Assembly (NCBI RefSeq): GCF_032884065.1
Contig: NC_088867.1
Coordinates: forward strand, 42,029,314-42,093,313
Direction: 5' to 3'
Origin: Artemia franciscana
Taxonomy: Eukaryota; Arthropoda; Branchiopoda; Anostraca; Artemiidae
DNA: 64,000 nucleotides
Shown here: one piece after another, positions 11,440 through 22,083 of the stretch
How the letters are laid out: every line of letters begins with the position of its first letter
Position numbering within the stretch: the stretch's first letter is position 1
The notes under the pieces: generated by a model
What the model was told of the DNA's origin: nothing
Seen by the model: the letters and a program-made list of their open reading frames with translations, nothing else
The model's database searches: none
Translations under genes and position numbers: made by a program

Positions 11440-12640
11440 CGAACTGGAACAAAAAGTCAAAATTTAATGAAAAGAGTGATGTATTGAGGAGGGGAAAGCC
11501 CTCCTCATATACGGAATAATTTTTGTTCGTTTTGAGTTTCAATATTGCTCTTTACTTTCAGTTGAAAAAAATTGTTCTTAATTGAATTTCTGGTCATTTT
11601 CAAATAATGCGTAAAAATTCGCTCCCTCCTCTATGGAAAACTCCCCCCTTGAAATTTACTCGATGGGAAGTTATTCTTGTGTAGAATTCCCTCTCTGGGA
11701 AATACCCCCCGGATAATTTCATCCTCGATGAATATTTCCCCGGAAAAGATCCTGTGGATGATTCCGCCAGAAAAATTCTCCATACTATGCTTTCGTTTTA
11801 AAAAAAGGTTTTTTTTTGTTGTTTTTAAAAACATGCGGGAAATCCCCCCTCCGTGGAAAATTTGTCTCTGAAACAGCCCCTCTCCGCCGATGAAAAGATT
11901 ATCCAAAGGAAAATTCTCGCATGGATTACTTCTCCTGTAGAAAATTACCCCATTGAGAATTTCTCCCGTGGAAAATCCATCCACGGAAAGATCCCATTGA
12001 TGATTCCAGCTCTGCTGAATGTTTTCCCCAGATATTTCCTTCAAAACATCTCCATATGTCAAATTGAGTCTTTTTTTCAAATTGAACTTTTCCCGTGGAA
12101 AATCTTCCCAAAGAAAATTTCTCATTCTTTCAGAAAAATAGGCGTACACATCCCAATAACAAATACTATATTTAAACAATAGACAAATTTTGTAACTTAA
12201 AGCCCTTTCCCTAGGGGCTGTGGATATCATTTCATCCAAAAAGGCATAGGTATGTGACCTTCCAACTGCGCAAAACAAAATGGCTTCTCAAAGATTGATC
12301 AGTTGACTTTGGGGGAAAAAAGGGACTAGGAGGAGAGGTATTTTCCCTCCAGTCCTTTTGACCATTATAAAGGACAATAAAACTTTGAATATCTTTTTGA
12401 ATTAGCCCTCTCTTGATCTTCTACTACCATGAATTTGATACTAGTGTCCCTGGGAAAACGAAGTAAAAACAGGACAAATAATCCCTCATCTGTGATCTTT
12501 CTTCTGGCAAAAAAAAAATGCAAAATTCAACATTTAGGAGGTTGAAATATCTACAGTAATGTTGTTTGATACATTGTATTTGATGGTGTGATTTTCATGA
12601 ATATTCCTTGGATTTTTGGGTGTTTCTCCCAAGAGCATAC
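11440..12640 (+). mobile_element. R1 repeat element, truncated copy with expanded minisatellite
   Basis: This starts with one arm of the R1 hairpin (GGAGGGGAAAGCCCTCC, 'tatacggaataattt', 'tgttcgttttgagtttcaat', 'ctttactttcagttgaaaaa'). It then has the R1 body, including 'tgtaacttaaagccc' and a 'cttctggcaaaaa' block near 12500. Between about 11630 and 12130 the body is replaced by ~30-bp quasi-repeats of the form 'ccc.tggaaaatt', which give a 215-codon minus-strand open frame. That frame is judged a repeat artefact. The copy ends near 12640 at a G-tract repeat. Confidence 0.75.
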
Positions 12641-12800
12641 CCACGAACTTTGTTTTGGGGGGGGGGGTACAAAAAACTTTAGCGCATCAAAAATTTGTCT
12701 ATGTGTATTTTTGTTCCATTTTTACGAATCAAATAAAATTTCAAAGTGGGCTTTAAAAATCGATACTCAGAGCTTGGATATGGCCTTGAGCTCCAGCCCT
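12640..12800. repeat. G-tract dispersed repeat, copy 2
   Basis: A ~12-G run at 12657-12668 precedes an A-rich core and the closing phrase 'cttggatatggccttga', in the same order as the copy at 5205-5375. It abuts the truncated end of the R1 copy. Confidence 0.6.
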
Positions 12801-12938
12801 CTTTTTCAAGAATCAGGTGAATTTTCTTAGGCTAACTCTTTGATGTTCAAGTTCCTTTTATTATATTCAATATACATCCATTTTTAGATTCTGCTCACCA
12901 ATCCTCACCCGAGTACAACTGGTCTCCGCATCACCTAC

Positions 12939-12940
<2 letters not shown>

Positions 12941-12994
<54 letters not shown>
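12941..12994 (+). repeat. Poly-A tract of 54 bases
   Basis: An uninterrupted A run. No upstream retroelement can be linked to it with confidence, so it may be a poly-A tail of an unrecognised short insertion or simple expansion. Confidence 0.95.
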
Positions 12995-12995
<1 letters not shown>

Positions 12996-13211
12996 ATATA
13001 CACATCAATGTCCAACACTCACACCACCTAAATCCAAATAATTAAATTTAATCTAAATAATTAATTAAATAAATTAAATCTAAGTAATTAAACAATATAA
13101 ATAACTGATCAATATTATAATTTAATTTAATTTTTTAATTAAAAAATTCTTTAACTGTTTCTTGAAGGAGCCTATAGTACAGGACCGTCAAATCCCAACA
13201 GGAATGGAATT

Positions 13212-16060
13212 CTAGGCACGTCCAACAGCAACTATCAGACCAAAGTCAGAGAGCAGTGCAGAGGTGGATGGCACTAGTACATCATCTCGCTTCCTAGTTT
13301 CATAAGGACTGACATTTCTAAAAATCTCAAGAAGCCCGGAAAAACTTGATGGAAGGTCTCCACGGAAATATTGGAATGCAATGAAAGAGAGGTGTAATTT
13401 ATGAATATCTTTGATCTTCAGAAGTTCAACAGAAATATGGGTGGTAGACTGCAGGACTTTTTCAGATTTCAGTTGGAGATTATGTAAAGGTGTAAGTAAA
13501 GATGGAAATGTAGACATCCACACTGACGAGCAGTAACATAAATAATGGTAAATAAGAGAGAAGTATAAAAGACGAAGGATAGAGAAAGGAAAGGCTTGCT
13601 TCAGCTTCCGAATAATTCCAAGGCCTCGAGAAACCTTCAATCTCATTGACTCAATATGCCACTCAATATGCTCATATGCCACTTGAAAGATAGGTTTTCA
13701 TCCAGAAGTACCCCAAGGAATCGAACAAACCGGTCAGCTGGGTGGGATATATGTTTGAAGCTCTGCCACTGTATGGCAGCTTTCGCCTATGCTGGAGAAT
13801 ATAAGAAGAAACGATTTTTTTTTTGCATTCAAAGCTAATAAATTTGCATCAAACCAATGATATATTTTTCTGTCATCAATTGTAGCTTGATAATAAGGGA
13901 TAATTCATCAGGTGCTGCAGTCCCTAGGGTACTGTCGTCGGCGAATGCAAAGAGTTCTTCATGTTGGCCAGGCGTATCCAAGGCTCCAACCACAACATCT
14001 CCTTTCCGGCACAATTGACACAGAAATTAGATCGTGAATTGCTAAATAGTCGATAGAGGTCGTTGATATATATGAGGAAAAGGGACAGCCCAAGAACTGA
14101 GCCTTTTAGCACTCTATATTCAACTGGAACATGCTCACCAGAAGCTTAAACTGCAATGGATTGGCCAGTTGGGAATGAAGAAAACCAGGACATTGCTTCT
14201 CCACAAACACCTTGTGAGATGCCCCTTTCTATTATTTATTTATTGTCTTATATTATATTCTATAATATAACATACACTATACGACATAGCTATATGAAAT
14301 ATAACTATACGACAGGCTGACATCCTCAAATTCTTATTTACCCATTATTTACCAGTTTTATTTTTAGACGGGTAACCTTTACCTACGATCAAGTTCAACA
14401 GGCTGACACCTTCAAACCCTTGTTTACCCATTTTTATTTGTCTGCCCGTATTTACCTTGAGCGTTAGATAACCTTCAACCTATAGTCAAACTCAAATCTT
14501 TAATTTATTACTAAACCGGACCAGAGAGGGCGACCCTTAAAAGCGAATGTTAGAACGATATTCGGGGAGTTCTGATTCACAATTTCTGGACGACAGATAG
14601 ATATAACAACCCTGCTACTTTTATTTGGCTTATCTACTTTTCTCTTGGATCACCATTATTTCTTGGATACTAGCTTTTCAATTAATACGAGGGACAGCCT
14701 GTCGTGTGTATTTACAAGATTTAACGTAAGTTTTTTTTATTTCCAGATTTATACTTCTTTGCCCAAGCAAGGACTTTTTCATCAAGGAGAAAGAACTCTC
14801 CAGCTCAACTTCTCTCCACTTTATATTTCTTTTACCTGTTTTTTTACTTACTCCTTCTAAAATAAAATTCCTTGTCTGGAGAGATTGTGACTTATAATAG
14901 GCCTTAGGAAACAGATAGACTGTTGCCATAGTAGATAGAAAAGTGAACCTATTCGCACATTGAATACTAGTGACACGCTACCATAATTCAAAGCACTAGT
15001 ATTCGCTTACTCACCCCATAGGGTGGGACCTTACAACCTTGATGCGACAACTTACCAATAAGGATTTCGTGTGTAATGCTGTCAAAAGCTTTCTTCACAT
15101 CAAGGAATATTGCCGCAGGGATAAGGCTGAAGTCCGAAGACTGTCGTACAAAATGAAGGAGCATATTTCATTCGTGTTCTGTTGAGCACTTCTGCCAAAA
15201 TCCAAACTGGTCCTCCCGGTCACCTCCTTTAAATAGTGCTATCAATCGTACCAACTTAACGCGCTGAAAGAAAATTCCGAGCTTGAATGACTGGTTAACC
15301 AAGTGGCACAGTGGTGTAATAATTGAGGGAAGAAATTATTTAATTAATTTGGCAGAATTCAGTCGAATCCAGATGACTAATTTTTTCATGATGAAATTAT
15401 TATTAGTTCCTGCTCAGTAACTGACTCAAGAACCAACGACTTTGCACAGGAAGGACCGAGGAACTTCTTCCAAGATCTAGAACTTGAAGAAGGAACCACA
15501 CCTAATGCCGTTGTTTTCCCGACCTCATCAAAAAATTTAGTCATCTGATGTTGCACTTGGTCTTCATCCAAGAAAAGCTGATTCTGAACATTAAGTGATT
15601 TAGGAAGCTTTCGAGGACTTGCCGATGGTTGCGTAACTTTTTAATCACATCCCAAGTTTTTGCCGCAATCCGCAAACCTTCGGGAAAAATATGTAATTTT
15701 ACCATTTCGAATCAGATTTTTAAGCATCTTTCGGTATAGTTTAAAAACCTCTAATTTAGCATCATTTCGTCTATTCCTATACTATTTCCAAAGGTTATGT
15801 TTCCTCTTTATTGACTTCAGCATTCCAGCTGTAGTCCATGGGGCTATGGGTGTTGATCTCTTAGAAAGACTTGGTTGGGGTATTCGGCAATGGTGGATAA
15901 ATTTCTCCTTTACTGTTTTATAAAAAAAAAAATCAAATACCTTATAATAATTTTCTAAGCTCACCCTTTCAGATATTGTAAACTCCCGAAGTAGTGAATA
16001 AGTCATCTTTGAGCTTTTCGGTGTTGGCTGGTGTACATCGGAATCATGGTTTATTATCAT
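13212..16060 (-). pseudogene. LINE reverse transcriptase remnant (copy C)
   Basis: Read 5' to 3' on the minus strand. A linker has PWTTAGMLKSIKRKHNLWK (about 15782-15840) and MTKFFDEVGKTTALGVVP (15386-15571). RT motif A is FLDVKKAFDSITHEILIGK (about 15060-15120), after which comes the solo LTR. The frame resumes with SQGVCGEAMSWFSSFP and LKGSVLGLSLFLIYINDL (13924-14112). The C-terminal region is HIEWHIESMRLKVSRGLG with LYFSLIYHYLCYCSSVW (13212-13682). Stops are scattered. Joining across the LTR gives an uninterrupted motif, so the LTR came after the LINE. Confidence 0.85.
14213..15035 (+). mobile_element. Probable solo LTR with 4-bp target duplication
   Basis: An 823-bp insertion in the RT of LINE copy C starts TGTGAGATGCCC and ends GGACCTTACA. 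It therefore has TG...CA ends, flanked by ACCT at 14209-14212 and 15036-15039. Removing it with one ACCT restores the LINE protein frame exactly. It contains no RT, integrase or gag. It has two related ~90-bp blocks starting 'acaggctgacatcct/acaggctgacacctt' (about 14310 and 14400) and an AATAAA at about 14862, consistent with the plus orientation. BEL/Pao or Gypsy solo LTR is the best reading; the class is not proven. Confidence 0.65.
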
Positions 16061-16081
16061 GGGGCTATTCAATTGTTATCG

Positions 16082-16155
16082 AAATTTTAGTTTTAGAGTT
16101 TCCGTTATTACTAGGCTGAGTCACTCCTTACATACAGTTCATAACCAAGAGCTGT
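16082..16155 (+). repeat. Isolated R1 terminal repeat
   Basis: 'tagagtttccgttattacta', then 'gagtcactccttacatacag' and 'aagagctgtttgata' match the R1 end seen at 26230-26300 and 60700-60760. Only the terminus is present, abutting the 5' truncated end of LINE copy C. Confidence 0.7.
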
Positions 16156-16384
16156 TTGATATTTTGAACCTTATGAAATGGCATAGTCTTATGAGAACAG
16201 TACTTTTGTTAACGCAGAAAAAAAGGTCAGTATTTCAGCGCTCTCTTTCCCCTTGGTTTTGATGGGCAGCCGTAGTGATACCTCTCTGCTTCTGGGCACT
16301 TTCATAGAGAATAAATTTAAAGCTACTAGCCGGTCAAGACGTTAATACTTATACCCGGGTCTTACGTACACACCTTTAACGGCA

Positions 16385-17427
16385 TAATAATAATTTATTT
16401 GTGACCCACTTGAAACAGCGGAGAATAAAAACAAACACACAAAAACAAACTTCTGATAACACATTAAGTTACTTTAGAAAACATTTTAGAAGATCATGAA
16501 AAGGGTTAATAGTAAAATATATCGAGTCGGATAGTTTCTGGTGTAGCACTTTAAGTTCATTTAATAAATCTAGAGCCCCGAAATTTGTTACCATATCACT
16601 GTTCTTGTACCAGGGAGGAAGATACAACAAAAACGGAGGAAACGAAAATGACTTGAGAGCCTTTAAATCTTTTCTTTTTAAAACAGGATACAATCCAGAA
16701 AGATATAAAACCGAGTGATCCCAAAAGCAAGAATAAATTTGAGAAAGGGCTTTGTGGTTGTATTTCCCCCTGTTCGCAACAATTTGAGAATAACCCACTG
16801 GAAGTTTACCCTTAGCATCAGACACAATTTTATTACGAAAAGAGACTAAATTGCTAGTAACGGTAATGCCCAACCACCTTAAAGAAGTCACGCACGGAAC
16901 GCTAAATTCAGAACAATTAAGTCTAGAAGATTGGTTAGGAGAAGAACCAAAATGAAGGAATTCACATTTATCAGGGTTAATGGTTAGACCTACATTCGAG
17001 AAAGCAGTAGAGATAGAACGAACAGAAGCCGAAAGCCCAGATTTATTTCTACTAATGAGAAGAATATCGTCTGCATAAGCAAGATATGAGACATTTGAAC
17101 TACCTAAAAGGTAGGTTGTTGGAAGACTATTTAAAATATCAGCAATACAAATTTTGAAAATTGATAGAGATAAAACTCCACCTTGTCTCACACCTTGTCT
17201 TACGGAGATCTTTAACATAGAAGGATCAGAAGGAGAAGATTTAACATGAAGGAAAGAATGACCATACCAAAATTTTAATAAAGAAACAGTAGAAACATTC
17301 TCTCCACATTTAAGCAAAGAAAACAGGGCTTGGGAGTGAACTACAGAGTCAAAAGCCTTAGATAGATCTAAAGAACAAAAAAAAGATCATAACCCTTCCT
17401 GGAAGCATCAGAAAGCAGAGTAGAAAG
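16385..17427 (-). mobile_element. Minus-strand LINE (copy D), 5'-truncated
   Basis: The RT and C-terminal domain on the minus strand end in a 3' region with AATAAAT followed by TTATTATTATG (about 16383-16400), a plausible LINE 3' terminus. The 5' edge at about 17427 abuts an AGT/ACT microsatellite. This is a typical 5'-truncated insertion. Confidence 0.85.
16469..17425 (-). pseudogene. LINE reverse transcriptase, YADD present (copy D)
   Basis: A 282-codon open frame (17317-16469) carries VRQGVRQGGVLSLSIF, then YLAYADDILLISRNKSGLS (catalytic YADD intact) and GLTINPDKCEFLHFG, followed by the RT thumb (SLRWLGITVT). Upstream, in a second frame (to about 17425), is motif A, DLSKAFDSVVHSQALFSLL, separated by one frameshift near 17385. 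Of the RT fragments in the window this is the least decayed. The endonuclease half is missing. Confidence 0.9.
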
Positions 17428-17480
17428 AACTAGTAGTAGTACTATCTACTAGTAGTAGAATTAGTAGTAGTAGATTTTGA
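17428..17480. repeat. AGT/ACT trinucleotide microsatellite
   Basis: ACTAGTAGTAGTACTATCTACTAGTAGTAG-type repeats at the 5' edge of LINE copy D, partly self-complementary. Confidence 0.9.
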
Positions 17481-18643
17481 TTCTTAAAATAACCTACGAG
17501 ACCCGCCAAGTAAGGATTCTAATGAATGTTATGATTAAAGAACCTTAGGGTGTAGGGAGAAACCTTCAGTGCCCATCAAATCATAATTTCATTGTTTGAT
17601 ATGTAATAGTGTTTGGTTTTTACCTAATAGAATTTTTAAAACCCTTAAGGGCCCTCTCTCAAATATTCTCCTATTTCTTCACCACCCAATTTGTTCATGC
17701 TTTACAAGTAGTTCGTGTCAGCAAACAAGGAATTTTTGCCGCCATTTCCTATGGGCAGAGCCGTTAGAGATTCTAGACAAATATTCATTTTCCTAGGAAC
17801 AAAGGCTTGCTGGTAAACATAAGTTGTACCGCTATTTCCAGGAAACAGAAGCGTCAAATGATCCGCTATTATTTTAACAGAAACCAAGTAATTTTCTGTG
17901 TTTTTTTGGGGGGTATAAGAACGAGCACTAGAACGGAGTTCCCATTAGTCTTGCAAAAGATCCAAACAGTGACTAAGATCCTAGCATGGGATTAATTACA
18001 AATTTTTTAACTTTTTTTTACTTTTGTTTGAAAAAGTTTCTTGTTTGAAAAACTACTTCTGAGCTTGACAATTTAAGTTGGAGAGCAGTTTGACGATAGG
18101 TGTATGACAATGATAAAGAAGGGGGAAAGTAAGCAGCTACCCGGAGTATGAGGGCAAAGGGTTGATTTTATAATTTCGAATTTATTCTTTTTTTAGGAAG
18201 TTTGGGTTATTACACTTAAACGGCGTTGTATCAAACTTTTGTAGCTCAAATGCAAAATAAATTGTTTTTATACTATCGCTTATCATAGAGAAAACAAAAA
18301 CACAAGGAAACACTTGGGGTGTATGATATTCGCTAATTCAAATTTTTCAGTTAAATTTCTCTCAGTTTTAGTTTACCCCCACTTTAAGCCCTATTAATGT
18401 TTAAATTCCTCTTAGAGCACAGGGGTTGCGCATCATTTGCCCTCCATAATTTCGTTCCATATCATTACGCCATTTTTTGGACCACGCTAAGGTGGGTGGG
18501 GGACAATGAGGCTATTTCTAATCAATAAGAAGATTTTTAACCATATATGTCCTTTTTTTATAGAAACTAATTCCCATAAATGATCAAGTAAGATGTATAT
18601 TTCGTTTCATGAAAAATTAAAAATTATTTTTTTTTATTTCAGG
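17481..18643. other. AT-rich intergenic sequence with a small internal duplication
   Basis: No gene is supported. Two similar phrases, 'gccgccatttcctatgggcag' and 'accgctatttccaggaaacag' (about 17737 and 17830), look like parts of an old duplicated unit. Confidence 0.35.
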
Positions 18644-18912
18644 TGAACCCCAGCCAGAAAAAACTTCCTTCCCAGAAGAGGGCAAGGATATGAGCAGTCC
18701 CATTACAAAGCGAGAATGTGGACCCATCTGTGCTCCCCATTCAAAGAAATAATGTACCCCCTCATCTCCCAACCCCCTTAGCGAGAATGCCACCCCTTCT
18801 GCCCTCAGCAAGGAAGATAGTAAAGTCACCCGAGCTTTATAACCTGTGTCCCATGGCAGTGAAGTCCCCAAATCTTCTGTACAAGATGACACACATATTG
18901 CCAGCCTTCACG
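18644..18912 (+). other. Possible host exon or exon-like segment (weak)
   Basis: A pyrimidine-rich tract ending TTTTATTTCAG (to about 18643) is a good 3' splice-site look-alike. It is followed by more GC-balanced sequence than its surroundings, and GTACGT at about 18913 could serve as a donor. One frame reads GEPQPEKTSFPEEGKDMSSP and stops after ~36 codons. A second frame, open from about 18675 to 18921, is proline-rich. Since no single frame is open throughout, it could only be a terminal exon, an old exon with a frameshift, or chance. No protein family is recognised. Confidence 0.2.
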
Positions 18913-18921
18913 TACGTGTAA

Positions 18922-20835
18922 ATTCTTTCATAAAGCTTATATAGTGACGCGTTAAAAACTTCCCGTTTTTTCTAGCCCATGTATATTCTTGTTCAAACTA
19001 ACAAAGGTGAAAATAACTAGGATGTAGGGCGTCTTGTTTGTCACCTCTCAGAGGGGCGTTAAGACAATTGGATTAAAAACAATCCAGTCTTTTCAGCCAA
19101 GTAAAGGTTTCCAAGAGCTTTTTGCTATGATTTAACGCTAAAAACTAAATTTTTATGTGAGATAAAATTCTTAGGCTATTAGAATATTGAGGATATCACC
19201 CATCCATAAAAAGTAAATCATTAATTTAGTTCACTATAGAAACCTTTTCAATAGCTATGAGACATCCTTGAATCGCTTTAAATCGCTTTGAGGGGGCTTG
19301 AAGACACCCTCGTTCTAAAGAGAGAAATAGCTAAAAGTTAACTTGGGTTAATAAGAGGGGAAATAACAAGGATTTTCCTGCTTCTAATATTGAAAACATA
19401 ACGTTTCACCTCTAAGAAGAGTGATATGAGGAGTCAATGGTCTTAGATTAATAATATACTCTTTTCACAGCTTAAAATCATAAGTGCTTTAAGGGAGCAA
19501 GAACTTTGATTCTTTTGCCATGCCACCAAAAATGGCGTCCCGGCAGGGAAAAACCAGCTGCTACAGATTTTTGGATAAAGAGATAAACAGACTTTTTTGG
19601 TGAGGAAGGGCCAATGGACACAACCTCTCCCTCTGTATGTGGTTTAAGACTTTTTAGAACACTACATTTCACGAAACGTAAAGGGGCGCACTCTACCCCA
19701 CATTTATGCGCCAATATCTTCTCAATATATCTTTCTCAATATCGTAAATTTTTAACTCATAGTGTGGGGTCTTTGTTCCCGAAGGTTCACTTTGGGGTCA
19801 ATTTAAGGTATACTTTCTGATCACTAAACCAACAGTTGGCTATATGGTTTCAATACACCCAAAGCCTTCTGAAGATCACATTTCCTTCTCAAGAAATTTT
19901 CAGACAAATATCGTATTCTCTTTTCATCCTAATATGAATTCTTCCACAGGATGAAATCAAAAGTGTTTCAGTGAGCTAATAAGCTCTTATTATTTTTTTG
20001 GGTTAACATACCGGTATTACCACCAAAAAAAGAAAGGTATATGGAAATCATATTATCACCACCAGCCTAATATCCTGACCCCAGTGGAAAGACCCCAATG
20101 TAAGACCCCAGTGCAAAATGAACGTAAGGTTGCTTATAGTAAGGGGTGAGCCCAATTAGTATACTTTATTCAAACTTTGATCTAAATTCTGTAGTGAGGT
20201 ATTTTGGCCTCGATGCAGAATTCTTAGAAAATCTGTTAAATTAAGTGTCATCTAGTGAGATGAAGAGGGTACTAGAAGAACAAGTACCTCCTCCTCACAG
20301 TGACAGTGATATGCGGGAACCAGGATAAAGTGGTGCCAATTCACCCCATGTTTTTTCTAATTAGCTGATACCACTTTGCGCAATATTTGTATTTTTAGAT
20401 GTGAGTTCGGATCCAGTAGACATAGAACACTCCTATGTTAGCAAGATTCAGGCACTTCCTTAACAGCGAATTCGGGAGGTGGGGTGGGACAGTGAGAAAG
20501 CATCCATAGTTCAAAAATACATTTTTAATGGAAAGGCGGGCGAAATGTACTCGCATTACCTGCAAACGAAGATGCAAACACTTCACCCAGACTAAATAAT
20601 TTTGAGGGCGTTTTTTTTCGGATTAGGTAGGAAGTATTTATAATAGGGTTGAAAGTCATAATTAAAATGGTAGCGGATAGAAGGTTTTACTTATAGAAAA
20701 ATTAGATGTAAAAGCCTCAAAGTTAAAAAGAAAGAATTTGTTTTAAGAGGTGGGGGGAGAAGGAGGATGTACAATATAATGCAGATTTAGTTGTCAATGT
20801 GTATAATGATTTTGTTTGATATGGGCTTAGAGTAA
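18922..20835. other. AT-rich intergenic sequence
   Basis: No gene is recognised. Around 20060-20120 a short 'gaccccagtg' theme repeats three times. Reading frames on both strands here are short and resemble nothing known. Confidence 0.35.
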
Positions 20836-21312
20836 TTCAAGTATTCAGTTCTCTTCGTAGGACATAAACACGAGAAAAGGGAAAGTAGTAAGCCATTTAT
20901 AGATAATTCGGCAATTAATGAGGGCAAGGAGAGGACAGAGTTTCCTAAAGTAAACCTTAACTGTTTAAAGAGGCAATATTCTGTAATAGTTAATGGAATA
21001 AACATTTTTTTAGAGAGCAATGAGCATTTAAAGATTGAAGTTTCAGTGTTACTTCACGACATGGAATAGGAAGAGGGGGAACTTAAAGGTAAAAAGGGGG
21101 TAATATATTCAGTAAGGGCACCGTCCATTGAATCCGCGCAACAATGGATATGGCTTCATTACGAGCCTGCGAAAGACCCTCATTCAACTGGTAATTTCTT
21201 TTCGATTCTCCACATTAGTTATGTTTTAAATGAAGTTAAAAATCTAAAGAAGGGAGGACCTGCTACTATTGTCCACTGTATCCTTCTAGATTCCAAGCAG
21301 AATTATAGTTAA
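20836..21312 (+). pseudogene. Protein-tyrosine-phosphatase-like fragment
   Basis: A frame of 159 codons has one internal TAG (21067-21069). In its second half it reads SVRAPSIESAQQWIWLHYEP, then STGNFFSILHISYVLNEVK and KKGGPATIVHC. The order of an HY-type block, a long helix and a GP-x-x-VHC block resembles the end of a protein-tyrosine-phosphatase domain before its catalytic HCxxxxxR loop. Here the Cys is followed by ILLDSK, so the phosphate-binding loop is absent and the copy cannot be an active phosphatase. It lies directly upstream of a polymerase B fragment in another frame, and may be cargo of the same element. The family call rests on pattern only. Confidence 0.4.
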
Positions 21313-22083
21313 AACATCACTTGAGGCTCTGTAAGCGTCATGAATATCAGTCTGTTGAGACGGTTTCGGCTGACAATACCATTTTAAGTTTCAAAGAGTT
21401 CCAAAATTCACTCTTGCATTGTGACAAGGTGGAATTAGACATTGACGGTAAACTTGCAAACTTATAAGATCCATCAAAATCGAACCGTGTCAAAGAACAT
21501 GAAGCCATTGCGGTCTCTAATGGGCATGCTCAAAGAGACTCGAGTAATGCAATGCATTCGGTAGAGGTATTTGAGAAATTGGATGAGTCGCAGCCATGGT
21601 TGCACCTATTTAAACAGCATATAAGTCAATTATACGGCTTCTTAACGTGAATTATCCAAGGACCAAGGACTATCCAAGACCAGAGGACGAGTAGGCAATT
21701 AAAAATAAAGATATGTGTCGGGCTTACAAGTTTGTTGAGGGTAGTGGCGTAATGTTGTCCCCAACTATGACCATTTAAGTAATCCAATTTTATTGGGGGA
21801 GTCACTATGGTGGACTGGCTCATAAATCTTGTAATTTAAATATTAGAAATCAATACTTTCAAGCAGTTTATAAGCAAAATTCTAACTATGATTTGAAAAT
21901 CATATTACCCACGTTGGCAAGTTTGTACAAAGGTTAAGTTGTAGATGGCACATAGGTAAATGGGTCTTTTTCATATAACATCACACCCAAATTATCTGGG
22001 AATCTGCTGCTCTTAGAATTCAAAGGGATAAAGGTTGAAAATGGTTATACATACTTGAATAAAATCCGTGTTTTAGATTCCTA
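21312..22083 (+). pseudogene. Polinton/Maverick-like protein-primed DNA polymerase B fragment
   Basis: The first part (frame from 21312) reads HLRLCKRHEYQSVETVSADN and FKEFQNSLLHC, resembling the linker before the exonuclease region in Polinton polymerases. After a decayed stretch, frame 21795-22083 reads HYGGLAHKSCNLNIRNQYF, with an H...G-x-AH-x-x-CNL pattern seen in the zinc-finger-like segment of these proteins. QNSNYDLKII follows, containing the N-x-x-YD of exonuclease motif II, and then YLNKIRVLDS. Stops and frame changes are frequent. The palm and finger domains further downstream were not recognised. The length is far below the roughly thousand-residue family members. Confidence 0.6.

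Larger units (their letters stand above)
13190..16065 (-). mobile_element. Minus-strand LINE (copy C), split by a solo LTR
   Basis: Coding runs from about 16065 down to 13210 on the minus strand. It includes the region upstream of the RT, RT motifs and the C-terminal domain, and lacks the endonuclease end. The 5' side stops next to an R1 terminus at 16082. The 3' side ends in AT-rich TTAA-type sequence (13020-13190). An 823-bp insertion (14213-15035) separates two parts of the RT. The overall shape fits the Jockey/CR1 group. Confidence 0.85.

Noticed and set aside
11631-12278. 215-codon minus-strand frame
   Set aside because: It runs through ~30-bp minisatellite units of an R1 copy and has no recognisable domain.
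12941-12994. Poly-A tail of LINE copy C
   Set aside because: LINE copy C lies on the minus strand, so its tail would appear as a T-run; the A-run has the wrong orientation.
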